Below the pieces are notes generated by a model that worked only from the letters and a program-made list of their open reading frames with translations, ran no database searches and was not told the origin of the DNA. Positions 44,801 through 56,700 of a DNA stretch of 64,000 bases are shown one piece after another. Each line of letters begins with the position of its first letter. Positions within the stretch are counted from its first letter, which is position 1. The DNA is taken from positions 1,531,756 through 1,595,755 of the forward strand of contig ML133436.1 of assembly GCA_003864495.1 (NCBI GenBank), given 5' to 3'. The translations under genes were made by a program, and so were the position numbers. The DNA is from Nemopilema nomurai (Eukaryota; Cnidaria; Scyphozoa; Rhizostomeae; Rhizostomatidae).

Positions 44801-47800
44801 ATATATAGGATAAGAGCTTCAGACCCTGAAAGATAGAGATCGAATATGAAACGCATCCTAGTCATTACAGGCGTTTATGATGTAGGGCTTTATCAAAGTA
44901 AATAATGCAAATGCAGGTACAGCCTTGGAAACTGCATTTTAATAGTTGATAAACAGGGACTAGACAATTATACTCAATATAGAGAAACAAATTACACAAT
45001 TGCTAGAAAAAGCGGAACTATTTTTCGCATACTTTTAAGTTTTGTACCACAAAGCACTTGTTCAAAAACAAATTAGGCCATACCATTGGAAATTTTGGTC
45101 TCGGAGCATTATCTGTTCTTTTGAAAGCAGCCGAGCATAGACAAATATCGGCGAGAAATCTGGAAATAAAATCAATCTTATTGAAGGCTATGAGAGACAG
45201 TAAGAATGTACATGATTTTTATCTGTTGAGAAAATCCCCTTCAAGTTGGTCATTTTATCGTCTAGCGTTATTTTCTGCTATTGCTTCAATGCTTCTGGCT
45301 GCAATTAGATGCAGATGATGAAGACTTTAAAGCTTAAATTTAAATATAAAGACGTGGCAAAAATACTCCTACTAACTTCATTTGAAGACCAAGGTCATCG
45401 AAAATAGCCCACAACTGCAGCAAACTTGTTGGAATCTTGTCTACAATAAAAAAAGATAATTGCAACAAAAAGTAATCTGATTACGTTTTCTAATTCAAGG
45501 TTAAAATGATGAAAGTTTTTATAAGGCTACTATTATATTTTATTGCAGCTTTAAATATTTGAATGTGTAATAATATACTTGTCACAAATAAGAGCTTGGT
45601 CTCTATCCTCATATCTCAATAAAGTCGATAGTGTTCAAATGATTACGATTCACAAGAGGACTAGAAGTGCCCAAAATATCATATACAATATTTTCATTTA
45701 TTCCTTTATAAACTTTGATTGTTCTAATCATCCCGTGGTAACGAAAAAATCCTGTGATTTATTCTGAAAAAAATCAGCTTTCGCACCATTATCATATGGA
45801 CAGATTCATGGGCAAACTGCGCCTAGCCAATCAGCATTGAACATGCACGTGAATGACTTGTAGACGTGATAATATCGAAGTAGCTTCTCTCTTAACGTAC
45901 TCTCAAGTTCCTAATTGTATTGGGGATTAATAAGGAGGGGGGTTTGCATTTTTTAAATCCCTGAAAAGAGGGGGTGATAATAGATCGAAATGTTTATATT
46001 TTCCGACATTGGTAACTATAGAAATAGGGGGGGGGGCGACTTTTTGCATGAATTTCATAATTAGGGAGGGGTGTTAATAAATGGAAATGGGTATTCAAAA
46101 TTTACAAAAAAAAGTTTACCCCCCCCCCCCCTCTGCATAAGGAACTTGTGAGTAATAGGTGCTGTTGAAATACCTTGAATGAGTAGCACGGCCTGCTTGT
46201 ATGATTCGATGTACTTGCGAAGACTCGTCACAAACGCCTCAAGCGTAAGGCCGCCAGAAAGGCCGGTCAACTTTTCAGAGTGATGTTGAGTGAATCTGTT
46301 TAGCTGTCTGTAGTAGGCCCCTATTTTTGCGAATCGCTCTAATAATTCTTGCAACGCATCGGGACTCACACCAGAGATTCTTAAGGAGGAATCAACGATG
46401 AAGGAACACCTTCCCTAGAGAAAAAAAAGCATCCAGGCCCACTAGTAACAAGAGTTGGGTAAGGCCCATTGAATATGATCAACAGTACTATGCTTTTTTG
46501 CAAGAATTGCGAGGAAAGATTTAGAGAAGAACAGTGACACGTAGCAAGCTACTAGTTGGGAAAGTATTTAAAGGGTAAAATGAGGCAAAAGGAAAACTCT
46601 GAAGACATCTTTCATAAGATGAAGTATGGAAATTGCTTATGTCCTAGGCACCTTCTGTGTGCCATTCAGTCGAAAACGCAAAGACACCATGAAGATTTTC
46701 AAACTTTCAATTACCTTTATGAGGGACCAGCTAGTATTAATTGACGACTTACCCTAATAAAATGAAATGACTTGGAAGGGAGACCAATAAGAACATTAAC
46801 AGCATGCTTCATGACCTCGTTTTGAGAAATAAAGCGCATTGTGAGGTTTTGCTCAGTCACGAAGGTTGCTTCTCTAAAGCGCAAGTTGTACAAATGGTCC
46901 ATCCCAATAGGTCCACTCTCACAGAAATATTTTGTGCAATCGTTATCTGGAAATCTACAAGATAACATGTTGTTCAAATGAACTCCATGGAAAATATATG
47001 TGAAAATGTCGTGCCTATATTTAAAACCAATAAAGCATGATAAAATACTTGTAATGAAAAATGCTGTAATCAAAACAAAAATTTGATAAACACAATTTGA
47101 AAATGGTGACATGACATATCTTGGTTCTGAAAACTCAATGAATGGGTTTAAAGAGGACTTTGAGGCTATCAATTTAGTGTTTTATTTGTTACCTATAATT
47201 ACCACAAAAGATTTATATTTAATTTCAGCATAACATTTCTTTGTTTGTTTTTTCTGTTTACATTTCTTTTTTCAAAATTTTTGTTGAATTATGTGTGCTT
47301 ATCAAAGCAAAAATTTGAAGATACAGAGCCGCATAAAAGTTTCTAGAACTGCACATTTTGCATAGAATTGCATGATAAAAAATCCTTGTTTGCAGAAAAA
47401 CTACAACAAACTTAAAATAAGATTGCTATAAGATAAAATGATCTGCTTAAAATATTGTTAATTGAAGCATAAGCAAAACTATGTTTGCAGCACAAAAAGC
47501 GAAGCAGACATATAAAGCTATCTTGATATTTGATTTGCTCTAACAATCTACTGGTGGGACTTGTTATAAAGTTGTTCAAAAGCAGCAAATTTCATCATTA
47601 TCTTCTAATATCAATATTGTATTTCTAAAAATTTAAACAAAGCACAAAGATTAAAACAAACAAACAAAAATCTAATGTTTGTACATAACATGATGATGGA
47701 ATAATTTCAAATTTGAAAAACATTAGACAGCTTAAGGGACCTTTACCTAACTTTCACTCAAGTGAATATTATGTACTTGTGAATGCAAATTTACTTAAAC

Positions 47801-50800
47801 TGTCATACTTTCACCTAGATTCATTAGTTTAGATATCATTAAATTACTTTAGTTAGACCTAAATTACATATTGCTAGTCATTTTTGCTTTTTGTTTATAA
47901 AATTATTGCTTGATTTCTTATAAGTTTTGACACTGCTCAAATAATGGCCAGAGTTACTTAAGATACAAATTTTATTCACATTAAATTTATGGCATACCCA
48001 GTTAGCCTTTCCCATGTGTACTTGAGCTGAACAGTTGAGGTCAAACAGTCAGACCAAATTTGCAGGTCATCATTTATGGATTGTTGAGATTCAACAAAAT
48101 CACTTGAAGATACACTTGTGTTGTCATCAATAAAGCCTTCATCTATGGAAATCTATCAAAAAGAAACAAAACATAATTATCAAATTGAATAGGTTGAACC
48201 TTTCCTTACAGCAGGCCACCTTAAAAGCCGCCTTCTCTTTGAGAACAATCAAAATTTCCTGTCCCGTTATTCTTACTTCCAGGGTATACATATTTGTTTT
48301 TTTCACAAAGCATTTCTTCAGGTATTTTTCATCAAGGCCGTTAGGCTACTGAAAGACTAGCAGAAGTTAAACTCTAAACTTCACTCCAACTGACAAAATC
48401 AATCTATAAGAAACAAAAAAATAATCATACAGATTTAAGTTTAGGCCTTATAATTAGAGATGATGTGTCTTGAGACATTTCTGGCAAACTCAAAACCATG
48501 TTCAATGAATTGTCAGATTCTGTGGGCTGTTGATTTGTGAGTGCACCAAAAAGCCTCTCATGTTGATTCTTGATGGTCTTGCTATTTGCCTATAAAATAT
48601 AAGCACATATGTTATAAGAAAGTGATAATGTTTTTTAAACAGCAAGAAAAACAAGACTTTTTGGAGCAGATTTCCAAACGAAAAACAAAAAAAACTAATA
48701 CTGAAACAGAAAAGAAAATGATTAGACTTTGATGATTAGTGTTGTGAGTTTAAGAAAAACAAAATAATAAGATTGAAACTATTGACTAAGATCAACTGAC
48801 TAAGATGACATTTAGTTACAAATATAAACAATAAATGAGACAAATTTTAAATTAATACATTGTTGTGTGGACTTGAAGTGCAGTTGAGGAACTGACCAGC
48901 AGGTGTTTCAGAAAAAACCTATAAAAAAAAGAAAATGTCACCAAAGACTTTAAATTAAGAAAGTTAGTTATTCTAACTTTATCAATTAATGTTTTTTGAT
49001 GGTGCTGTTTTTTCTTGGAAATTGGTGGTAAAAATGACTGGTGGTGATAATGGTAGGAGCAAGAATCTTAATCTAACAATTTATGTGCCTTGTTCAAGTT
49101 GTATTCAATATAATCAAAATCAGAAAGAGAAAATAAATTTCAGTGTAAAGTATTTTTTTAAAGCAAATTAAAGACAGTGGCTGTGACTGACTCTGTGTGA
49201 GAATGAACATGACTATTACAATGATTGACACTGAAATAATTTAGAAATCACAAAGTACCAAGAAATATGAATTAAATTACAGTTTTTCTAGATCCCACTG
49301 AATTTGGCAGCAAGCCAACTTGGAAGAATCTACAAGATAATCAATCAAGAGCATAAATTGACTTTGATATAGAATAAATTAAAAATTATTTTGTATATGG
49401 AACCATCCCGATTATGCACATGAAGTTATAACAGGGTCCTCTGCTTTTTGCATACCAAGCTGAAATAATCCAATCATGGGGTACTGAGGAGATGCTTAAG
49501 TGGGAGCTGATGTGGACATAACTCACCTGGCAACACTCTGATCAAAAAGTGCTTTCACAAAGGAAGACCACAAAGTAACTTTGTGAGGATGCATACAAAC
49601 ATACTGTTACTTTATCACTATAGGCTAGCATTCTGTTTGCAAAATGTTAATAAATTATTTGGAAATTGAACTGACAAAATATAACCACATACATTACAAA
49701 TAGCAACCAAGCATGTAATGATGAAAGCTTCTCTGCTAAATAAAGAGAGTTTGCAGAGTGTCAACAGACATACTATCCATGAATGACAAAAGCAAGGTTT
49801 CAAGAGAGTATATAGGGGATGAATTTTTGTGCAACCACTTTTAGCAAAAAGATTTCTAGTTCCTGTACTTACTCTTTTTCTCTACTTGCAACACTGTTAT
49901 TTGTAGTAGAAATCCAGCTTGAAAACGAACTTTTCTAAAAGGTCATTCAGCACAATTCAAGACATTTTCAAATATTTAGCAATGCCATAAGACAAACAAG
50001 AAAATCTATTATCATTAATTAATTATCTTCTCATTTAAAAAGGTGTAATAAGTGTTTGTTGATCCATTGCAACCACTAATCAAAGAAGGTTAAAGATAAT
50101 AATTTCTGATTAATTTCAAATGGACATTCTAAATTTTACAGACTGTTAGGAACTGTGAAGCATACTTGAAGATGTCACATCAAAACTGTGCTATATCAAG
50201 TAATTAATTTGTAATTTGTAGGTTTGCACTAGTTTTCTATAATTTGAAAGGGCATTCTCACTTGGAAAGAGTCATCAGGAAAACCACTATCTGCTATGGA
50301 GAAGGAATAAATTCTCTGAAAGTCTTCCACGGCATGACTACTATCTGGCTGAGAAAGACTTAGCAAGAGCTTGATTATCTTTGGGTTTATTTGCGCTGCT
50401 GAAAAAGATTAATTTGTAGGTTAAAAAAACTTTTTGAGATAATTTTAAAATGTTAATTAGGGAAATATTATAATTTTCCCGCAATTCATTAAACTTCACA
50501 GCATTATAGCATCATCAATTGTTGACCTCTACCAGAGGCCTTCTAAATACTGCAAGCAAGCTACAGACAAACTCAACAAGACAATTGGTTTAACTGCTTG
50601 CCATACCTGACACTTAAAAGATAGTTTTCTGACATATAAGAGTACAATTTTATGGAATACAAATTCACAAAAAAAACTAATGGGGCTTGCTGTCCAGCAA
50701 TACCTTACAAAAAAGTCAACACCCTTGTAAATTAATAAAGGAATAGGCTGCTTTGTAAGTAAAACGATATTATTGCCTCTATTTCTCCAAAAGTGAACAC

Positions 50801-51246
50801 GAAGCTATAAATGTAAACAAGATTTGAGTAAATAGTAATCATATATAGGCCATGTTTATGGATACGAAATGAGATACTTGAATAATACGTAGAAATGCTT
50901 TACATTTAAGAGATTCTGCTAGCTCTTCGATTCTTAATCCTTCTTTGGTTTTCCTTTGCACTTTAAAAACAAATGCCTTGCTCATCAATTCGTTGTAGAT
51001 TTGGAAATCACTCTCCACTGCAATTTCAGTCGAAACGAAATTATCTTGCTTGACGACATATGGTGAATTCAAATACAGTAGAAGCGTTGTCCAGGCCTTT
51101 CTTTCGCATCTTCGCTCCATTTTTGTAAACCTTATTCTTTGGTTGACCTTGTCCATGCCAGAGCTGGTTAATGTGTTCTTTGAAATCGACATGGCAAGCC
51201 GTTTTAACTCGAATTTCACATTGCAATCTGCACTATTTACTGCCAT
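36086..51246 (-). CDS. TUBGCP6: TUBGCP6, gamma-tubulin complex component 6
   Basis: GCP6 is a gamma-TuRC subunit that nucleates microtubules at centrosomes. My model has 29 exons and 1368 residues. From the start: 51246-50904, 50398-50262, 49934-49873, a 22-bp exon near 48917-48896 (uncertain), 48589-48431, 48152-47998, 46954-46753, 46414-46174, 45440-45373, 44825-44716, 43994-43903, 43616-43483, 43008-42862, 42469-42388, 42276-42188, 41990-41887, 41648-40915, 40708-40619, 40328-40178, 39709-39568, 39323-39164, 38731-38694, 38508-38452, 38315-38240, 38113-38059, 37915-37816, 37501-37440, 36933-36737, 36183-36086. Grip1 is marked by NWIFDGICRDPYNEFLLDV, HYWSHGYV and CGKAINLLKL; Grip2 by LLEDGEFGHSLCNEIF, LTFALKWIPDV, HEMQHFV and GYQHHLDDFLLQVNFN. 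Between them lie a charged coiled coil (RESRALWGLRRLE) and a 734-bp acidic disordered exon. Human GCP6 (1819 residues) has tandem repeats there that are absent here. Confidence 0.95.
38862..39130. repeat. AT-rich degenerate satellite (TATAATATA-type)
   Basis: About 270 bases of almost pure A/T built from degenerate units such as ATATAATATAA, interrupted by CAACGATATAA or CAATGATATAA at intervals. It lies in a TUBGCP6 intron. The short ORF through it is an artefact of composition. Confidence 0.8.
41792..41823. repeat. (AAT)n microsatellite
   Basis: About ten uninterrupted AAT/ATA triplets in a TUBGCP6 intron. Confidence 0.9.
45010..45318 (+). other. rearranged retroelement fragment and 86-codon ORF, antisense in a TUBGCP6 intron
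   Basis: At about 45010-45040 the plus strand carries the reverse complement of the segment GTTCCGCTTTTTCTAGC found at the 3' end of retroelement copy 2, directly followed by the forward segment GTTTTGTACCACAAAGCACT. An ORF then runs 45058-45318 (starts MFKNKLGHTIGNFGLGAL; hydrophobic C-terminal stretch FYRLALFSAIASMLLAA). I do not recognise the protein. Its position just after the repeat suggests it is part of a mobile element, not a host gene. Confidence 0.45.
45898..46154. mobile_element. MITE-like element with G- and C-rich runs
   Basis: Inverted ends: TACTCTCAAGTTCCTAATTG on the left; the right end read in reverse is TACTCACAAGTTCCTTATGC. Inside are GGGGG runs (e.g. 46027-46035) and a run of about 12 C near 46120-46131. 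No coding content. Terminal TA would fit a TA target duplication. Confidence 0.6.
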
Positions 51247-51831
51247 TGTTTAGATCTGAAATCCTGCCGTAGTTACAAAAGACTTTTAAACTGCTATATC
51301 ATATCTAATTATCAAAAAGCACTCAACGTTAATTCCTATCATCCCACGAGAGAACTGTACGAAAAATCCGTAGCATTGCGACAATTTGGATATCCTTGAC
51401 ACGAAACAAATTCTTTTGCCGCCATTTTTCTGTCTGTGTTATTTGTTGTTGTTGTTGTTAGCTTGGCTAAGGAGCATGGTAGCTAACTTCGTCACTGCAT
51501 CTTGCCAAATTTCAGATTTGACGGTTCAGCGAAATTTACCACCGCCAGCGACATTCTTTTTGATAGATTATACTCTAGTTTGAATCAAGCAAGTCTTTTA
51601 TTACCCACTTCAATTTCTCAACATAAACGCTCTGTTAGAACCCTTCAAAAGATAACATCACTTTCATAGAGTCTATCCCCTGCATATACATAGGTTTACC
51701 AAGCTGGGAGATGGAAATCAACTGAAATAGTTAAAGAACTAGTTAATGTAATAATAATGATGATTATAATCATAAGATGTAATAGAAGCGTGTCACTGAA
51801 ACTCTAGTGCACATGGTTTTAAAATACTACA
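51247..51831. other. TUBGCP6 upstream region
   Basis: Region upstream of the TUBGCP6 start codon. A 65-codon plus-strand ORF at 51386-51583 is Leu-rich and unlike any family I know; I do not call it a gene. Confidence 0.5.
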
Positions 51832-52222
51832 TACTGTAAATCCTAGAATTAGCCCCCTGGGGGCTTATTTATTTTTGATATTTTTGGATGGGGGCTTATT
51901 CGAGGTGGGGGCTTATTCGAGGGAGGGGCTTATAAAATTTTTTGGAACATGCCACTTAAAAATATAATTTTTGAAATTTCTTTCTTTTCATAATATAAAA
52001 AATAGCCTAGGTATAAAGTAACATTAAATTAAATTATTAACAAAAATATAAATTTTTGTGGTAATTCACTAAAATACCAAAGGCAACTTCAGGAGTCAAA
52101 AATCAACAAATCAAGGGGGGCTTATTCGAGGGGGCTTATTGAAAATTATAGTTCTAGGGTGGGGGCTTATTCAAGGGGGGGGCTTTTTCGAGGGGGGGGG
52201 GGCAATTCAAGGATTTACGGTA
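51832..52222. mobile_element. MITE-like element with GGGGCTTATTCGAG repeats
   Basis: Ends are inverted: TACTGTAAATCCTAGAATTA on the left and, reversed, TACCGTAAATCCTTGAATTG on the right, each with TA at the tip. The body repeats GGGGGCTTATTCGAGG-like units about six times, with several G5-G10 runs. The inverted termini and TA suggest a Tc1/mariner-type MITE. No coding capacity. Confidence 0.65.
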
Positions 52223-52684
52223 TGCGTGGTTCAAAGAACAATAAAAAACCTCCTTGTTAATCTCTTTGTAAAAAAATATTGCTGGGAGTTTGATGATATC
52301 ATTGGCAATAAAGGGAATTCATCAAAAGCCTAGTACTGCAAAAAATACTGTCAAAAGTTTAACAACAATCTCTGCAAAAAGTCTTGCAACATATGTGTTA
52401 ATTTACGCTTTGCATAAGCTGTCAAATCCCATTGCCCCTGAACCAATGGTATGTAGGGCAATAATAATTAATCCTGCAAAACATAAATGATGAATTCTTT
52501 ATAGCTGTGGTTTTCACTCGACAATCTGATATTTTCTGAGAGGTCAAGAGGGTTGCAAAGTTACAAGAATCACCTCACTTTGTTCCAACTACTTCTGCAG
52601 GAATATTTAACTAACTAAAGCAGAAGGACCAAGTAACAATGGAACAGGTTTAAAATCCAGATTACAACAAAAACATCAAGGCAG

Positions 52685-53574
52685 CTACATAGCAGCTTCT
52701 CTAACTTTATGCACCAAGTAATCTTGAAGCTCCTCTACTTGTGAAATCCAATTTTCTCTCGTACAACCATGAAGTTCTGAAATTCTAAATGCCTGAATGC
52801 ACGGGATTCTGTCACCTGCCAATAAAACCACTCCAGTTACCATAACTTGCATTCCTGGAAAAACATTAACAAACTTATATTTCTATTTGGAGTTCACAAA
52901 ATCTAGCAGCTTTCATGTGTACATTTATTCATATTAAACTTGGTCATTAAATTGACTTGATTAATTCATTGGAAAATACTTTAAAAACAGACAAATGTTG
53001 TGAACCATTTCCACCTGACAAAGCAACGTTTCCTTGAAGTCCATTTTTAAATTCAATCATCAAAAGTTATCTTTTCTAGCTTTGTTTTGGCAAAAGTGAA
53101 TTTAAATATTGAAGTATCAAACTTCCCAGCACTTCCTATAGAAGTAATGCCATAAAACCAGCTGCTTGATCTGCTGTATATAGTCTCCATGCATAATGTG
53201 ATAAAAGCAGTTTCATTTACTTAATGACGTTTAGCTACATGTAATAAAAAACCTTTGGCAAACTTTTTCTCCAAGAACCAGTTTCTGCTGACAATCGTTT
53301 CCATTCCAAATACATCTACCACACCAGTCCCATCATGCAACCGGATGACCGTTTTATTTTCATCATCGTGTAATATGTTTTCAATGCATCCCTGAATCCA
53401 AACGTTTGTGAAATAAAGTAATCTTTCATCTCCTAAATTCACAACATACTTTCCAAATAAATTTGGATCGTTGTGTTTCGTTCGTTCTGACGATGAAACA
53501 AGCCTAGCAGACTTCAGTTGGGAAATTAATATCTTCCGTGCAGGCGCAGGAAACTTCCGCTTTTCTGCTGACAT
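52685..53574 (-). CDS. RMI2: RMI2, RecQ-mediated genome instability protein 2
   Basis: Two exons, 53574-53253 and 52854-52685, join at G/GA to give 163 residues (human 147). RMI2 is an OB-fold protein that with RMI1 stabilises the BLM-TOP3A dissolvasome and promotes non-crossover resolution of double Holliday junctions in the nucleus. Visible OB-fold landmarks: YFTNVWIQGCIENI (family VWMQG), TVIRLHDGTGVVDVFGMETI (strand with D-x-(T/S)G), then GMQVMVTGVVLLAG and the C-terminal helix SQVEELQDYLVHKVREAAM. The N-terminus (about 45 residues, basic) is longer than in vertebrates. The start is the first ATG of the open frame. It shares a 144-bp upstream region with SLC25A17. Confidence 0.92.
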
Positions 53575-53718
53575 GTGGTTTCAAAGATTTTCGTACCAAA
53601 ACCCGAAACAAGCAAAAGACATGATTTAGTCCACTCTTGACTTTGAATAATTCGCCGGGAAAGCTCGCGCCAAATTCATAACCTGCAGACGAAATCGAGG
53701 CTGATAGATATTTCGAAG
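53575..53718. promoter_or_regulatory. bidirectional promoter region between RMI2 and SLC25A17 with an E2F-like site
   Basis: Only 144 bases separate the two divergent start codons. Near 53664-53675 the plus strand reads GCTCGCGCCAAA, whose reverse complement contains TTTGGCGC, an E2F consensus match. No TATA box is evident. Shared promoter use is inferred from spacing. Confidence 0.6.
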
Positions 53719-56700
53719 ATGGAGGGTGCAAAGGATGCAGCTGAGGAAGCCATGCTTGTCGAAGATCTCGCGGAAGAAGCAAAGGATGTTGTCGTTTTGA
53801 ACAATCAATCATCCACCGTGCTATCTATTGAGACATTTTCCCATGCGCTGTCTGGAGCCACTGTAAGTTGCATATATAGCAGTCTTCTAGACAATGCTTA
53901 CTACACGATCTGTTCTTACCCCTCTCCCTTTGTCAATCTCATTGTCTTTATATGTAGGCAGCACAGATGAAACTGTGATTATTTCTGACGCCCTGTTATT
54001 TTGGTGACTAAACAGGAATTTACGTTACCATTTTTTGCCACTTTTGTCACTAAGAACCACGGGACTACAGGGCGTTTGCGGCACTGATGCACAGGTGGTG
54101 CTATTAGGGCAAAGGTTGGACGTGCTTGGTTAATTCACAGGCGTTGTCTTTGCAACATGGTCACAAATAGCAGAAAAATCGCCTAAAATTCTCCAAAATT
54201 TTCCTCAAATAGAGATCACTGGAATTCATATGAAAAGTACATGTAACAGTGACAGTTTTCCTTTTTGAAGCAGTTAGATAGAAATGTTTAAAAAGGTCAA
54301 ACGAATGGCGGAGAGCAATTATTGCTTGCTACTGTGAACAAAGATTTCAGGGTAGAGGCTTTTTCAGCTTTAATTAAGATGTAAGACAAAAGGAAACAGG
54401 ATTTTATCATTACCCCTGTACCCATTGAGCCATGGGTTGCCCCAGTAAGTGATCTTCAGCAATTTTTGTTTATTCAAACTATAAGAAGCTATTATTTTTC
54501 AATGTTGATGAGCCTTTAAAGTGATCAGAATAAGATAATTCTGCAACCACTTTATGTATCACAAATTCCAATGGGTATTATTTATAGCCTCAATGAATTC
54601 AATATCTGCCTGGAGAGATTCTTTTTTTGCCACTTGACAAACTTTGTTTCAGAGAAGAAAAGTTCATAAGTAATTTTAAAAGTCCTCTGTTTCCCTTTGG
54701 ATTCAATTGGAATCTTAATACATTTGGGTTCTCCACAGGGTAGTGTTTTGGCAATGTCAACGTTTTACCCTCTAGACACAATTCGCACTAGACTACAAGG
54801 TGAGTTTGATAATACATCAATGGATTTCCTAGGGGTGGGTTTTTCTACATAAGTTCAATCAAAGTTACATTTGCGAATTACATGGCAATTTTTGTCATAA
54901 GGACCTTTCTCAAGATGATAAAATATATTCTTTAAATAAATCAATAGTTGAATATACTACAACAGATAATATTACAAATGAACCCCAAACATTGGGCTTC
55001 TCAAGGTGCCAGTCACTATAAATTACATGAATACTTTATATATTATATATATATATATGATTTCATTTTGTGCAAATGCACTTATTTGTGTCCTTACTCA
55101 AACAAAAAGTGACTCATTCTGCTCTTCTATAACTTGACTCAATCAGATCACTTGACAAATAAATAATTTTTCATGTTCAAATGACAAGGAATGATTGTTT
55201 ATTCAAGGTTAAATTTGTGTCACCTTTTTAAATGGTTGCAAAATGTCAAAAGAATTCCACTAACGGTTACTGACAGAATATCTTTTATTGATCTTTTAGA
55301 AACTGTTAGCATAGTCTTTCTTTAATATACAAAGTTGTGTAGACCTACTACAGCTTATATGAAACCAAATAATAAGTTTAGTAAATCATCGTTTTTTCAG
55401 TTGATGACAAAAGAGAAGCAAAACCCACATACAAAGTTGTCCAAGAAATATGCAGCGAAGAAGGCATTACAACTTTATATCGTGGGCTTGTTCCAGTTTT
55501 GTCAAGTCTCTACTGCTCAAATTTTGTGTACTTTTACACCTTTCATGGACTGAAGAAGCTTGTAAACTCCAACAGCTCAAAGCAAAGACCTTTCATTGAC
55601 CTTTCTCTAGGGTATTTTGCAGGTAAAATATCAATTGAAATATTACTATTCACAAACTCTTCATATTACTACACTGCATTTTGAGAGGCTTCTGAAGACT
55701 GTAGAAATGTATAGAAGACTGAAGACTATTATGACTTGTGGGTATCAAAAATTTAAAACTGCAATGTTTCAGTAGAAAAATAAAAATACATTTAAAATGT
55801 GTTTTGAACATTTATGCAAATCCCATTCATAAATTTCTAATTGATAATTAAAATGATGTGGTACAATCAGTTTCAGATGATAAGTTTTTGTATGTTTATA
55901 CTTAGTTTAAAATTTCTTTTTTAGGGCTTGTGAACTCAGTGTTGACAACCCCATTGTGGGTCGCAAACACCCGTCTAAAGCTTCAAGGTATTAGGCGGCA
56001 AAACGACAAAAACAAGGATGAAAAAAAGGCTCCCCAATATAATGGTCTTTTCGGTAAAGTTGCTAAAATAGTTCAACATCTCTAAAAGTGTGACATAGTT
56101 CTGTTGTCCAGTTTATCAAAGCTAATAAACAAACCTTGTGCTGGCCTAGACACAGATTTTCCAGCTATACTACAATTTAATAGATTGTCCATTTCATGTC
56201 CACCCGCTATTTAATCATTAGCCTTTCCCTTGCATCTTTCACCTCAAAAGCTTTACCATTATTCATTGTTCTAAGTAAATGTTTAAAGCTTCTGGTACAT
56301 TATGGTCCTTTTGACCATCTACTCCAATTAATCAAATCTTTCCATTTGTTATGACATGGAAATGATCAACGATCCTTGATAGAAATTAGTTTTGGAAAAT
56401 ATAAGGCACTTTTAAGAAGCCTCAAGAAATCAATAAGAGCCTGATAATGGCAATTTGCGTAACATTTTCAAATGAAATTTCAGATGCAGTCAAAAAAATT
56501 GCAAAGGATGAGGGTATAACTGCATTATGGAAAGGCATTCAAACATCAGTGTTCCTATCTGCAAATCCAGCCATCCAGTTCATGGTATATGAAGCTATCA
56601 AACGATTTGTGAATCGGCTGAAGAGGACGGAATCAGGCAAAAAACTGGTGCTCTGTTTACATTTAAATACATTTTCATGCATAAAATCTTACTTTAGATA

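Noticed and set aside
51386..51583. 65-codon ORF with a Leu run as a secreted peptide
   Set aside because: The Leu run comes from a TTG/TTGT repeat; there is no conserved feature or promoter support.
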